Source: an uncultured Rhodospirillales bacterium
GTDB lineage: Bacteria > Pseudomonadota > Alphaproteobacteria > ATCC43930 > CGMCC-115725
NCBI GenBank assembly: GCA_903822185.1
Contig: CAIJOA010000042.1
Location: 62,001-126,000 of the forward strand
DNA: 64,000 bases
Direction: 5' to 3'
A program made the translations under genes and the position numbers. This document shows positions 25,790 to 32,885 of the stretch, piece by piece. The first letter of the stretch is position 1, and each line of letters begins with the position of its first letter. A model generated the notes under the pieces. That model had not been told where the DNA came from and did not search any database. It saw only the letters and a program-made list of their open reading frames with translations.

Positions 25790-26158
25790 TCAGCCGGGAA
25801 GATCGAGATAGACCTCGTCGGCTTGAACGCGGGCAGGAATGGCGCGAAGGCGATAATGCGAATGGCCGGCATGGCGGCCGGTCTTCAGATCGAACTCGAC
25901 GCCGTGCCAGGGGCAGATGATGTGCTCTTCCGGTGCGAAGCGCAGGCCGCGGCTCGACTGATCGTCGCCCAGCCGCTCTTCGACGCGATGCAGGATCTTG
26001 CCCTGGCAGACCGGTCCGCCGTAATGCGGGCAGCGATTTTCGTAAGCATAAAATGTCGTGCCGCGCCGGAAGACGCCGACCTCGAAGCCGTCGATATCGA
26101 TGATGCGATAATCGCCGTCGGGAAATTCTTTCAAAGTTCCGATCAGGGTTTCGGTCAT
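25790..26158 (-). CDS. Rieske-type [2Fe-2S] ferredoxin
   Basis: A 122-aa single Rieske domain with cluster ligands C43-x-H45 (RCPHYGG) and C82-x2-H85 (CPWHG). There is no signal or transmembrane anchor, so it is a soluble ferredoxin component or a regulatory subunit of an oxygenase. The stretch between the two ligand pairs is longer (about 37 residues) than in most small ferredoxins. Its ATG overlaps the upstream amidohydrolase stop (ATGA at 26155-26158), giving coupled translation. No oxygenase subunit is in this unit; it could serve one of the Rieske oxygenases elsewhere. Confidence 0.87.
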   Translation of the reverse strand: MTETLIGTLKEFPDGDYRIIDIDGFEVGVFRRGTTFYAYENRCPHYGGPVCQGKILHRVEERLGDDQSSRGLRFAPEEHIICPWHGVEFDLKTGRHAGHSHYRLRAIPARVQADEVYLDLPG

Positions 26159-27417
26159 CGGATTACGGGCTCCGGCTTCTTGGCAAGTTTCTGCTTGGGA
26201 ATTTCGATGTTGAACAGCTTAGCCGAGTTGAGGCCGAGGATGTTGCGTTTCTTCTGCTCGCTAAGGAACGGCAGATCGGCGATCGAATTGGGCGGATTGA
26301 AATCCCAGTGCGGCCAGTCCGATGAATACAGCACCTGCGTCTCGGCATTGACCGCGTCGAAAATCGCCTCGGTCAATTTCATGTTGCCGGTTTCGAGCGG
26401 CTGAGTCGTGAAGTACATCTCGCGGATATAGTCGCTGGGCAGACGCTTCAGCAGCGGCGCCTCGGAACTGCGCATGACATATTCGGAATCGAGCCGTTGC
26501 ATCAAGAACGCGACCCAGGCGAGACCGCTCTCGACCCAGACGGTTTTCAGTTTCGGGAAACGTTCTGGCATGCCGTTCAGTACCCAGTTCGTCACATGCA
26601 GCATATTGAACTGGACGAATGACAAGGCGTGCATGCCGATGAAGCGATTTATCTGCAGCATCGCCGGATCGCCCCAGTGATAGCCGGCATGGAACGCGAG
26701 CGGCTTGCCCGATTCCTGGATCATCGAATAGAGACGCATATAGGAATTGTGATGGATCGGCTTGTAGCGCGTCGAACACACGGTGAACCCGATGACGCCG
26801 GGCTTGTTGCCGAATTCCTTGACCGCCTTTTCGCATTCTTCCGGGTCGATGAACGGCAGATAGACGAGCCCTTTCATCCGCGTGTCCTGCGGCAGAATTT
26901 TCTCGGTCATCCAGCGGTTGTAGGCGTGGGATAATTCGATCTCGACCTCGGGCTGCGGATGAACGCCCAGTTGCAGCATCGGGGTCGGGAACACGACCAT
27001 GTAATCGATGCCCATGCTGTCCATCGCGCGCCGAGTCATGACGACCTGAGGATGAACGTCTTTCTCGGTCACGGGTTCGCGCGGCCCGTCGTCATGCGGG
27101 ATGCGGCCCGACATGCCCTGATAGGCGATGCCGGTCTGGAGGTTCATCAGTGCCGGAATAGCGGCCGAGCGTGACCGCATTTCGGCGGCGACATGGCGAT
27201 AAACGTCGCTATCGATCAGCCCGGTGATCTCGTCCCAAAAGGCGAGCTCGGTCACATGGGCGTCGATGTCGATAATGAAGTAGTCTTTTAGCCGCTCGGC
27301 GTCTTTCGCCGCATGGGCAAGGACGTCGCGCGTATCCGAGGCACGGTCGATCTTCGGCAGATCGCGCATTTTGCGCGGCGTCCGCTTGGTCCCGTTTCCT
27401 CCACTGGCATTCGGCAT
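26155..27417 (-). CDS. Amidohydrolase-2 (ACMSD-like) family protein
   Basis: A 420-aa TIM-barrel amidohydrolase with a 45-residue basic N-terminal extension. Metal ligands likely include D52-x-H54 (IDIDAHV), H243 (LAFHAG) and D367 (SSDWPH). The usual histidine after the sixth strand is replaced in the segment VWVESG, a variation common in this large subfamily of aromatic decarboxylases and hydrolases. ATG 27417 has only a weak ribosome site (GAGAGAG), itself inside a potential hairpin, and a structured leader precedes it. It opens the amidohydrolase, ferredoxin, aldolase set. Confidence 0.84.
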   Translation of the reverse strand: MPNASGGNGTKRTPRKMRDLPKIDRASDTRDVLAHAAKDAERLKDYFIIDIDAHVTELAFWDEITGLIDSDVYRHVAAEMRSRSAAIPALMNLQTGIAYQGMSGRIPHDDGPREPVTEKDVHPQVVMTRRAMDSMGIDYMVVFPTPMLQLGVHPQPEVEIELSHAYNRWMTEKILPQDTRMKGLVYLPFIDPEECEKAVKEFGNKPGVIGFTVCSTRYKPIHHNSYMRLYSMIQESGKPLAFHAGYHWGDPAMLQINRFIGMHALSFVQFNMLHVTNWVLNGMPERFPKLKTVWVESGLAWVAFLMQRLDSEYVMRSSEAPLLKRLPSDYIREMYFTTQPLETGNMKLTEAIFDAVNAETQVLYSSDWPHWDFNPPNSIADLPFLSEQKKRNILGLNSAKLFNIEIPKQKLAKKPEPVIR

Positions 27418-27424
27418 TCTTTTT

Positions 27425-27540
27425 CTCTCTCAAAGCCTGAGAGAGGTTTTAGCGTAGCCTCCCGGCTTAGTGAACAGCCGATCATCACCACCATGCAGCG
27501 TGCTTCCAACGATTGAGCCGGGCCGGGAACTCTCTCAGGC
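27425..27540 (-). promoter_or_regulatory. Structured RNA leader with mutually exclusive pairings before the amidohydrolase
   Basis: Three complementary arms are visible on the minus strand. Arm 1 is GCCTGAGAGAG (27540-27530), arm 2 is CTCTCTCAGGC (27445-27435) and arm 3 is TGAGAGAG (27432-27425). Arm 2 can pair with arm 1 over 11 bp, or with arm 3 over 8 bp through a 5-nt loop. Arm 3 holds the only candidate ribosome site of the gene starting at 27417. CCCGGCT/AGCCGGG (27461-27467 and 27516-27522) can form an inner helix of the long form. This looks like a switch between a masked and a free ribosome site. Confidence 0.5.
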
Positions 27541-27567
27541 TGCGAATTCCGCGATCCGGCGTGCCAT
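27535..27567 (-). CDS. Putative 10-residue leader peptide
   Basis: ATG 27567 opens MARRIAEFAA and stops at TGA 27535-27537. AAGGGGGAA, 4 bases upstream, is a better ribosome site than that of the amidohydrolase itself, and it overlaps the stop of the GST gene. The last sense codon and stop fall inside arm 1 of the alternative RNA structure, so a ribosome finishing the peptide would cover that arm. The geometry is typical of a control peptide, but so short a frame can arise by chance. Confidence 0.4.
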   Translation of the reverse strand: MARRIAEFAA

Positions 27568-27578
27568 TCGTTCCCCCT

Positions 27579-28355
27579 TCAGGCGAGGGCGAGCATGGTT
27601 TTGACGGTCGGCCAGGCGGCCCGGCCTTTCTCGTCCATCAGGGGCAGATACTTTGCGTTGAACTGCGATGCGAGCGCCGATTGATAGGCGGGGCGCGCCT
27701 TGATTCTTTCATACCAGTCGGCGACGCGCGGATGCCGCATGAACAGCCCATCGAACTTCAGGTGATCGAGCCGCGTGATGTAGGGCGCATAAGCAATGTC
27801 GGCGAGGGTGTAAGTCGAACCGACCAGCCAAGGACCAAGGGCCAGCGCGGCATCCATATCGGTGACCATTTTGTAGAGACGCTTGATCGCATCCGGGAAA
27901 GCGGGATTTTCGACGCCCTTCTGCAATTGCCGGAAGCGCTGGAGATAGGCCGGGCCGCGTAGTTGCGTCAGCTGCTCGATGATCTCGGGCGTATATTGAT
28001 GATGGAAGGCTACGCTCAGGCTGACGGTGCCGGTGGCAGCGAAAATGCCGTCGTCGATATGCTTGGTCCACCACCGCATGCGGGCGCGCCCCGCTGCATC
28101 GGCTGGCTTCAGCGGCGGTTCGGGAAATGCGTCGTCAATATATTCATTGATGACGACGGATTCGGTCACGACGACATCGTCATGCACCAGCGTCGGCACC
28201 ACCGCCTTGGGGTTGAGTTTGAGATAGGCCGGATCACGCTGATCGCCGGCACGCAAATTCATGTGTCGCGCCTCATGCGGCACGCCTTTCTCAGCCAGCG
28301 CCAACCGTACTTTCTGCGCGCAGACAGACATGTCGTTGTGATAAAGCGTCAGCAT
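27579..28355 (-). CDS. Glutathione S-transferase (GST cluster, member 1)
   Basis: A 258-aa GST. The thioredoxin-like domain starts MLTLYHNDMSVCAQKVRLALAEKG, with S/C at the glutathione site. LKLNPKAVVPTLVHDD is followed by ESVVINEYIDD, the cis-Pro and the Glu-Ser contact. The long C-terminal helical domain resembles LigE/LigF-type and other hydrophobic-substrate GSTs more than housekeeping ones. Start ATG 28355 has GGAAGGA upstream. It is third in a minus-strand run after a TetR regulator and another GST. Confidence 0.86.
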   Translation of the reverse strand: MLTLYHNDMSVCAQKVRLALAEKGVPHEARHMNLRAGDQRDPAYLKLNPKAVVPTLVHDDVVVTESVVINEYIDDAFPEPPLKPADAAGRARMRWWTKHIDDGIFAATGTVSLSVAFHHQYTPEIIEQLTQLRGPAYLQRFRQLQKGVENPAFPDAIKRLYKMVTDMDAALALGPWLVGSTYTLADIAYAPYITRLDHLKFDGLFMRHPRVADWYERIKARPAYQSALASQFNAKYLPLMDEKGRAAWPTVKTMLALA

Positions 28356-28398
28356 GTGGCTTCCTTCCCCGTCATGGTCTTCGCGTTCGGCGCGCGGT

Positions 28399-29100
28399 TT
28401 ACGGCTTGAGACTGGCGGCGGTCTGACCGAACAGCAAGGCGCGCGATGCGGCATCGCCGACCGTCGGCGCTGTGTTGACGGCTTTGCCTTTTTCATAGGC
28501 GCTGATTGTCGCGGGACGTGCGGCAATGGCGGCCTTCCACCGCTTCAAATGCGGAAAGTCCTCAATGTTCTGTGCCTGCATCTGCGGATTGATCCACGGA
28601 TAGCTGGCCATGTCGGCGATCGTGTAATCGTCGCCTGCGAGGAACGGTCGATCGGCAAACCGGTTGTTGAGCACCCCATAGAGGCGATTCACCTCTTTGG
28701 TATAGCGGTCGATCGCATAGGCGATCTTTTCCGGCGCGTAATTCCGGAAATGGCTGCTTTGTCCAGCCATCGGACCCAGTCCGCCCATCTGCCAGAACAG
28801 CCATTGCAGCACTTCGACACGGCCCGGCAGATCGGGATAGATGAATTTGCCGGTCTTCTCGGCGAGATACAGCAAGATCGCGCCCGATTCGAACACCGAG
28901 ATCGGCCCCTTGCCGGATTGCGGCTCATGATCGACAAGCGCCGGCATGCGATTGTTTGGCGATATCTTCAGGAACTCGGGCGTGAACTGCTCGCCCTTGC
29001 CGATATTCACCGGCTTGATGGTGTAGGGGATGCCAGCTTCCTCGGCGAACAACAGAACCTTGTAGCCGTTGGGTGTGGTCCAGAAATAAATATCGTGCAT
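28399..29100 (-). CDS. Glutathione S-transferase, YfcG/nu-class-like (GST cluster, member 2)
   Basis: A 233-aa GST of the YfcG/YghU type. It starts IYFWTTPNGYKVLLFAEEAG; the T-x-N motif replaces the catalytic Ser/Tyr/Cys, as in disulfide-reductase GSTs of this class. FESGAILLYLAEKTG binds glutathione, and the C-terminal domain has GxGPMxGQxxHF (residues 107-118), a nu-class marker. It lies 12 bases after the TetR gene, in its operon. It could reduce disulfides or conjugate electrophiles formed during ring degradation. Confidence 0.86.
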   Translation of the reverse strand: MHDIYFWTTPNGYKVLLFAEEAGIPYTIKPVNIGKGEQFTPEFLKISPNNRMPALVDHEPQSGKGPISVFESGAILLYLAEKTGKFIYPDLPGRVEVLQWLFWQMGGLGPMAGQSSHFRNYAPEKIAYAIDRYTKEVNRLYGVLNNRFADRPFLAGDDYTIADMASYPWINPQMQAQNIEDFPHLKRWKAAIAARPATISAYEKGKAVNTAPTVGDAASRALLFGQTAASLKP

Positions 29101-29112
29101 GACGATTTCCTT

Positions 29113-29697
29113 TTATCTGTCGAGGCAACGCAGCATCACCATGGCGATGTCTTCGAGGGCGGCGCGGTCCGGATTGGCTTTCCCGACCAGCCGTAGCCCC
29201 TGGATGCTTGCGGTGAGGAAGCGGGCGAGGGCGACGACATCGGCATCCGACGGTAGTTCGCCGCGTTTTTTCCCGGCGATCAGTCCGGCGCGAAAGAACG
29301 CTTCGTTACAGGCTAGGGCATCGCGGATATGCGCCATCGCCGTGCGGTCCTGGCGCGCAATTTCGGCGGCGCAGTTGCCGATAAAACAGCCGCGGCGGCC
29401 GGGGCCGGCGACGATCGCATCGATGAAATCATGCAGCAGATCGGACAAAGCATCCCGGAAGGGTATTTTCCGCAGCAGCGCATTTCCAATGCGCTCGTCA
29501 CCCTTTTGAACGTAATGCGACAACGATTCGAGAAGCAGGTTACGCTTGTCACCGAACGTTGCATAAAGACTTGAACGGCTAAGGCCCGTCGCCTCGCATA
29601 GATCATCAAGGGACGCCGTCTCATAGCCCTTCGACCAAAAGACCTGCATGGCGCTATCGAGCGCCGTCTCGACATCGAATTCGCGCGGTCGCGCCAT
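29113..29697 (-). CDS. TetR-family transcriptional regulator
   Basis: A 194-aa repressor. The N-terminal helix-turn-helix (ARPREFDVETALDSAMQVFWSKGYETASLDDLCEATGLSRSSLYATFGDKRNLL) occupies residues 2-55. The C-terminal ligand domain contains GCFIGNCAAEIA, typical of the subfamily that controls quinone- or electrophile-responsive genes. I chose ATG 29697 because the HTH pattern begins right there; a start at 29754 would run through the operator. It should control itself, the two GSTs downstream and the divergent GST pair through the palindrome at 29724-29737. Confidence 0.88.
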   Translation of the reverse strand: MARPREFDVETALDSAMQVFWSKGYETASLDDLCEATGLSRSSLYATFGDKRNLLLESLSHYVQKGDERIGNALLRKIPFRDALSDLLHDFIDAIVAGPGRRGCFIGNCAAEIARQDRTAMAHIRDALACNEAFFRAGLIAGKKRGELPSDADVVALARFLTASIQGLRLVGKANPDRAALEDIAMVMLRCLDR

Positions 29698-29723
29698 CGA
29701 AAGATTGTCCGCTGTGTTATTCT

Positions 29724-29754
29724 GGACTATATAGTCCGTAACAATAGGGTTCAA
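29724..29754 (-). promoter_or_regulatory. tetR promoter with overlapping operator palindrome
   Basis: The 14-bp perfect palindrome GGACTATATAGTCC (29724-29737) lies in the divergent region. On the minus strand it covers the -10 box TATAGT of a promoter with -35 TTGAAC (29749-29754) at 17-base spacing. A plus-strand -10 (TATATA) also lies in the palindrome. This is the expected layout for an autorepressing TetR protein. Confidence 0.7.
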
Positions 29755-29790
29755 TCACAACCGGCTTTTACAGCCGTCGGGAGGCCATCG

Positions 29791-30546
29791 ATGTTGGAGC
29801 TCTATCACGCGCTCACCTCGACCTGCAGTCAGAAAGTTCGCATCGTTCTTTTCGAGAAAAATCTCCAATGGGTCGATCGTTCGGTCAATCTGGCGGCGAA
29901 CGAACATCTGACGCCGGCTTATCTCGCGCTTAATCCCAACGGCGTTGTGCCGACGTTGGTGCATGATGGACACGCGATCGTCGATTCGAGCGTTATTTGT
30001 GAATATCTCGACGAGGTTTTCCCGACACCGTCTTTGACCCCGGCCGATCCGGTGCGTCGCGCCGAAATGCGTGCCTGGATGCGCTTTCTCGAGGAAGTGC
30101 CGACGGCGGCGATCCGTGTACCGTCCTTTCATATGGCTCTGGCGCGTCGTTTCGAGAGTCTCGATGCCGACGGCTTTCAGACCAAGGTGGCCGACATCCG
30201 CCCGCTGCGGAAACATTTCTATCGCCGCATGGGTACCGAAGGTTTCAAGCAGCAAGAGGTCGAAGAATCGCTCGACGAGCTGGAACGGACGATGGAACGG
30301 ATGGAGACAGCACTGGCGAAAGGGCCGTGGCTTATGGGCGCCGATTTCACCCTGGCCGACGTCGTCGTCATGCCGTCAATCGACCGGCTGGCGGATCTTG
30401 GCCTCGCGAAGATGTGGGAAGAAGGCTATCCGCGGGTCGGTGACTGGTATGCGCGGCTTCAGGCGCGTCCGGCTTTCGCCAAGACCTATCCCAAAGGCAG
30501 CCGCTTGTCGGAAGGCATGAAGATTCGGCCGCTCGCCTGGGCGTGA
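29791..30546 (+). CDS. Glutathione S-transferase (GST cluster, member 3)
   Basis: A 251-aa GST starting MLELYHALTSTCSQKVRIVLFEKN (glutathione-site S/C in TSTCSQK). NPNGVVPTLVHDG and DSSVICEYLDE supply the cis-Pro and glutathione contacts. The C-terminal domain has two helices rich in Glu/Arg followed by GPWLMGADFTLADV, the GST folding motif. It is divergent from tetR and probably shares its operator. The next gene, 28 bases downstream, is a related GST. Confidence 0.86.
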   Translation: MLELYHALTSTCSQKVRIVLFEKNLQWVDRSVNLAANEHLTPAYLALNPNGVVPTLVHDGHAIVDSSVICEYLDEVFPTPSLTPADPVRRAEMRAWMRFLEEVPTAAIRVPSFHMALARRFESLDADGFQTKVADIRPLRKHFYRRMGTEGFKQQEVEESLDELERTMERMETALAKGPWLMGADFTLADVVVMPSIDRLADLGLAKMWEEGYPRVGDWYARLQARPAFAKTYPKGSRLSEGMKIRPLAWA

Positions 30547-30574
30547 GGCTGCAAAAACATCAAGGGAGAACGCG

Positions 30575-31309
30575 ATGACGCTCGAACTCTATCACTCCGG
30601 TTTGACCTCCTGCTCGAAGAAGGCCCGGCTGGGCCTGAAGGAGAAGGGGCTTGCCTATAAAAGCCATTTCATCCGGCTCGATAAGTTCGAACATCACGAT
30701 CCGGCCTATCTCAAGCTCAACCCGAACGGTCTGGTGCCGACGCTCGTTCATGACGGCAAGGTCATTATCGAATCCGGCGTCATCAACGAATATATCGACG
30801 AGGTCTTTCCCGATAAGCCGCTGAAGCCGGCCGATGCCTATGGCCGCGCGCAGATGCGCATCTTCTGCAAAATGGCGGACGAATACGGTCTGCCGGCGAC
30901 GCGCATCCCGACTTGGACCAGGACCAAGGCTGAGCAGATAAAGTCGATGCCGCAGGCCGAATTCGACAAGATCGTCAGCGAGACCCCTTTGGTCGATCAT
31001 CGCTTGAAGTTGGAAGCCCTCAAAGGCGAAGGCTTCACCAAAAAGGAATTCGACGAGGCTTACGGCAAGATGGATTACATCTTCAAACGCTGCGAGACCG
31101 CGCTCGCCGAAGGACCGTATCTTGCCGGCGATATGTACACGCTCGCCGATATCGCGATGCTGCCTTATATCGCCGCGTTCAAGGATGTGCGCCCGGATTT
31201 GCTGAAGGCACATCCCCATACGAATGGTTGGCTGGAACGGGTGATGGCGCGGCCGGCGGTGCAGGCGACCTATCTGCCTTCTGCGGAAACAGTACCGGCC
31301 GGCGCTTAA
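30575..31309 (+). CDS. Glutathione S-transferase (GST cluster, member 4)
   Basis: A 244-aa GST starting MTLELYHSGLTSCSKKARLGLKEKG. NPNGLVPTLVHDGKVIIESGVINEYIDEVFP is very like the equivalent stretch of members 1 and 3, so these three arose by duplication. AGGGAGAA precedes the ATG. A weak hairpin (GCGTCAT, 7-nt loop, ATGACGC; 31329-31349) follows the stop. Related cluster GSTs in aromatic degraders act as beta-etherases or detoxifying enzymes; the substrate cannot be told here. Confidence 0.86.
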   Translation: MTLELYHSGLTSCSKKARLGLKEKGLAYKSHFIRLDKFEHHDPAYLKLNPNGLVPTLVHDGKVIIESGVINEYIDEVFPDKPLKPADAYGRAQMRIFCKMADEYGLPATRIPTWTRTKAEQIKSMPQAEFDKIVSETPLVDHRLKLEALKGEGFTKKEFDEAYGKMDYIFKRCETALAEGPYLAGDMYTLADIAMLPYIAAFKDVRPDLLKAHPHTNGWLERVMARPAVQATYLPSAETVPAGA

Positions 31310-31388
31310 GCGCACTCATTCATATAGCGCGTCATTCTTGGCATGACGCTTGCTCGGCATTTCGTGCGCAGTCGATGCGGAGGGATGT

Positions 31389-31580
31389 ATGAGCGGCATT
31401 GTTCGAAAGCTATGGATCGGCTTCGGCCATTTCGGTCGCCGCGCGTTTAACACCGTCGAGGCCACTTCCTGGGCAAGTGATCATTCGATTTCCATTCTGA
31501 AGCTGGAATGGTCGGATGATCCCGCGCGCATCGCCGATCGCGACGGGCACAGCAACGGTGCAGTTAAAAAAAGTCGCTAG
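31389..31580 (+). CDS. Small hypothetical protein
   Basis: A 63-aa frame I do not recognise, starting MSGIVRKLWIGFGHFGRRAF. GGAGGG 4 bases upstream of the ATG favours translation. Against it, the NtrC-like dyad at 31547-31561 lies inside its last codons, which suggests the stretch is upstream regulatory DNA. No domain, signal or membrane segment is visible. Confidence 0.35.
   Translation: MSGIVRKLWIGFGHFGRRAFNTVEATSWASDHSISILKLEWSDDPARIADRDGHSNGAVKKSR
31547..31561. promoter_or_regulatory. NtrC-type enhancer site
   Basis: GCAC-N7-GTGC (GCACAGCAACGGTGC) matches the dyad arms and spacing of the NtrC consensus TGCACY-N5-RGTGCA. Its centre is about 109 bases upstream of the sigma-54 -24 element and about 134 from the expected transcription start, a usual distance for NtrC enhancers. 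The inner positions are less ideal. Confidence 0.5.
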
Positions 31581-31660
31581 CGGAATTCGACATTAATTTC
31601 CGCCGCTTGCTGGTGAACGATCAGGGCCGCGTTGCCCGGTCGTATAGACAAGCTCCCCAA

Positions 31661-31678
31661 TTGGCACCCTGATTGCAT
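31661..31678 (+). promoter_or_regulatory. Sigma-54 (RpoN) promoter of the N-heterocycle operon
   Basis: TTGGCACCCTGATTGCAT is an almost exact -24/-12 promoter: TGGCAC, 5 bases, TTGCA, with GG at 31663-31664 and GC at 31675-31676 (GG-N10-GC). Transcription should start near 31688, leaving about 77 bases before the TTG start at 31765. I found no comparable sigma-70 promoter here. Sigma-54 control means an activator such as NtrC is needed. Confidence 0.75.
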
Positions 31679-31713
31679 AGCGAATTGCATACAAGATTGC
31701 ATGCCGATTGCTC
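31671..31713 (+). repeat. Short direct repeats ATTGCAT with 12-base period
   Basis: ATTGCAT occurs at 31672, 31684 and 31696, and ATTGCT at 31707, so steps are 12, 12 and 11 bases. The first copy is the -12 element of the sigma-54 promoter. The others cover the start-site region and could bind a regulator or be promoter-derived duplications. Confidence 0.5.
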
Positions 31714-31764
31714 AAAGCGCGAGCAGGGCAGCAATCGGTTCGCAGCGATTGGAGACCGAGGCCC

Positions 31765-32880
31765 TTGTTCGAGGCTCAAGTCATTACGGTACCGATGGCC
31801 AGTCCGGACGACGTCAGTTCGGTGGCGCAGCTATTCGACAGCGGCAAGGTCGATGCCGCCCATGTCGTTGCGATCATTGCACAAACCGAGGGCGACGGCT
31901 TTGCGCGGGGCTATTCCTCGCTGTCGCTGCAGCATCTCTTCGCTCAGCGCCTGGGGCTGACGCCCGCCGAAATCTTCGACCGCATTCCGATGCTGATGAT
32001 CGGTGGGACAGCGGGGCTGATGAGCCCGCACTTCACGCTCTTCATCAACAAGCCGGCGACTGCCGCTACGAAAGGCACCGCGCCGCGTCTCGCGATCGGT
32101 GTCGCCAGCACGCGCCGCCTCCTGCCGGAAGAATACGGCACGATGCTGGAGATCGAGTTGGTCGCCGCCGGCGTGCGCGAGGCGATGGCGAGTGCCGGGA
32201 TTGCGACGGCCGCAGACGTCGTTTGCGTCGAATTGAAAACCCCGCAAATGACGACGCAGCGCGTGCAGGATGCGGAATCGCGCGGCAAAAAGACTGTCGA
32301 TACCAACATGATGGCGGCGTCGTCGAAGGGGCGCGGTGCGGCGGCGTTGGGCGCCGCGATGGCGCTGGGCGAGGTCTCGCCGGCGGATATATCCGACGCG
32401 ATCGTCGGCCGCCGTCTCGATCTCTATTCCGACAAGGTCTCGGCCTCGTCGGGCAACGAGCAGAATGCGGTGCGTATCGTCGTGATCGGTAATGTCGCCG
32501 GCGCGCCGGGTGATTACATCGCAGGCAACGGCGTGATGAAAAATCAGCTCGACCTGCCGGGCGCGCGTGCGGCATTCAGCGCGGCGGGCCTCTTGCTGGA
32601 AGACGGCATCGTCGTGCCGGCAGACAGAGCCAAGATCGCCGCCGTGTTCTGCAACGCGGGCGCCAACGCCCTGCCGAATTGTCTCGGCCATCGCACCACG
32701 ATGACGACCGATCTTCTTGCGCCCTACGCGGGCCATGTCGCGAAGGCCATCGTGCATGCCAATGTCGCGGCGATCGCGCAAACGCCGATGGTCCTGGCCA
32801 GCGCGGGTTTCGAGCATCAAGGCGCGCTCGGCTCCAATCTTATTTGCGTCATCGCCAATCACGCCGCGAATCAGGGCTGA
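31765..32880 (+). CDS. Ring-opening amidohydrolase, cyanuric acid hydrolase/barbiturase family
   Basis: A 371-aa enzyme of the AtzD/TrzD/barbiturase family, known only for opening cyanuric acid or barbituric acid rings with three internal-repeat domains and a Ser-Lys mechanism. The three serine motifs are visible as IGGTAGLMSPH, SASSGNEQNAV and ASAGFEHQGALGSN. Start TTG 31765 lies 10 bases after GGAG; the product then has the normal family length and begins FEAQVITVPMASPDD. It heads the operon under the sigma-54 promoter. With a biuret-hydrolase-like gene in the same operon, cyanuric acid or a related ring is the likeliest substrate; a barbiturate-like pyrimidine is the alternative. Confidence 0.88.
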   Translation: MFEAQVITVPMASPDDVSSVAQLFDSGKVDAAHVVAIIAQTEGDGFARGYSSLSLQHLFAQRLGLTPAEIFDRIPMLMIGGTAGLMSPHFTLFINKPATAATKGTAPRLAIGVASTRRLLPEEYGTMLEIELVAAGVREAMASAGIATAADVVCVELKTPQMTTQRVQDAESRGKKTVDTNMMAASSKGRGAAALGAAMALGEVSPADISDAIVGRRLDLYSDKVSASSGNEQNAVRIVVIGNVAGAPGDYIAGNGVMKNQLDLPGARAAFSAAGLLLEDGIVVPADRAKIAAVFCNAGANALPNCLGHRTTMTTDLLAPYAGHVAKAIVHANVAAIAQTPMVLASAGFEHQGALGSNLICVIANHAANQG

Positions 32881-32885
32881 CCGCG

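Noticed and set aside
27435-27540. Glycine-riboswitch-like ends (GAGAGAG and CTCTCTCAGGC) on the plus strand
   Set aside because: The conserved core of that class (GCCGAAGG and AAAAGGAC elements) is missing, and no plus-strand gene lies downstream.
31671-31713. CRISPR-like short repeat array
   Set aside because: Repeat units are 7 bases with 4-5 base gaps and there are no cas genes.
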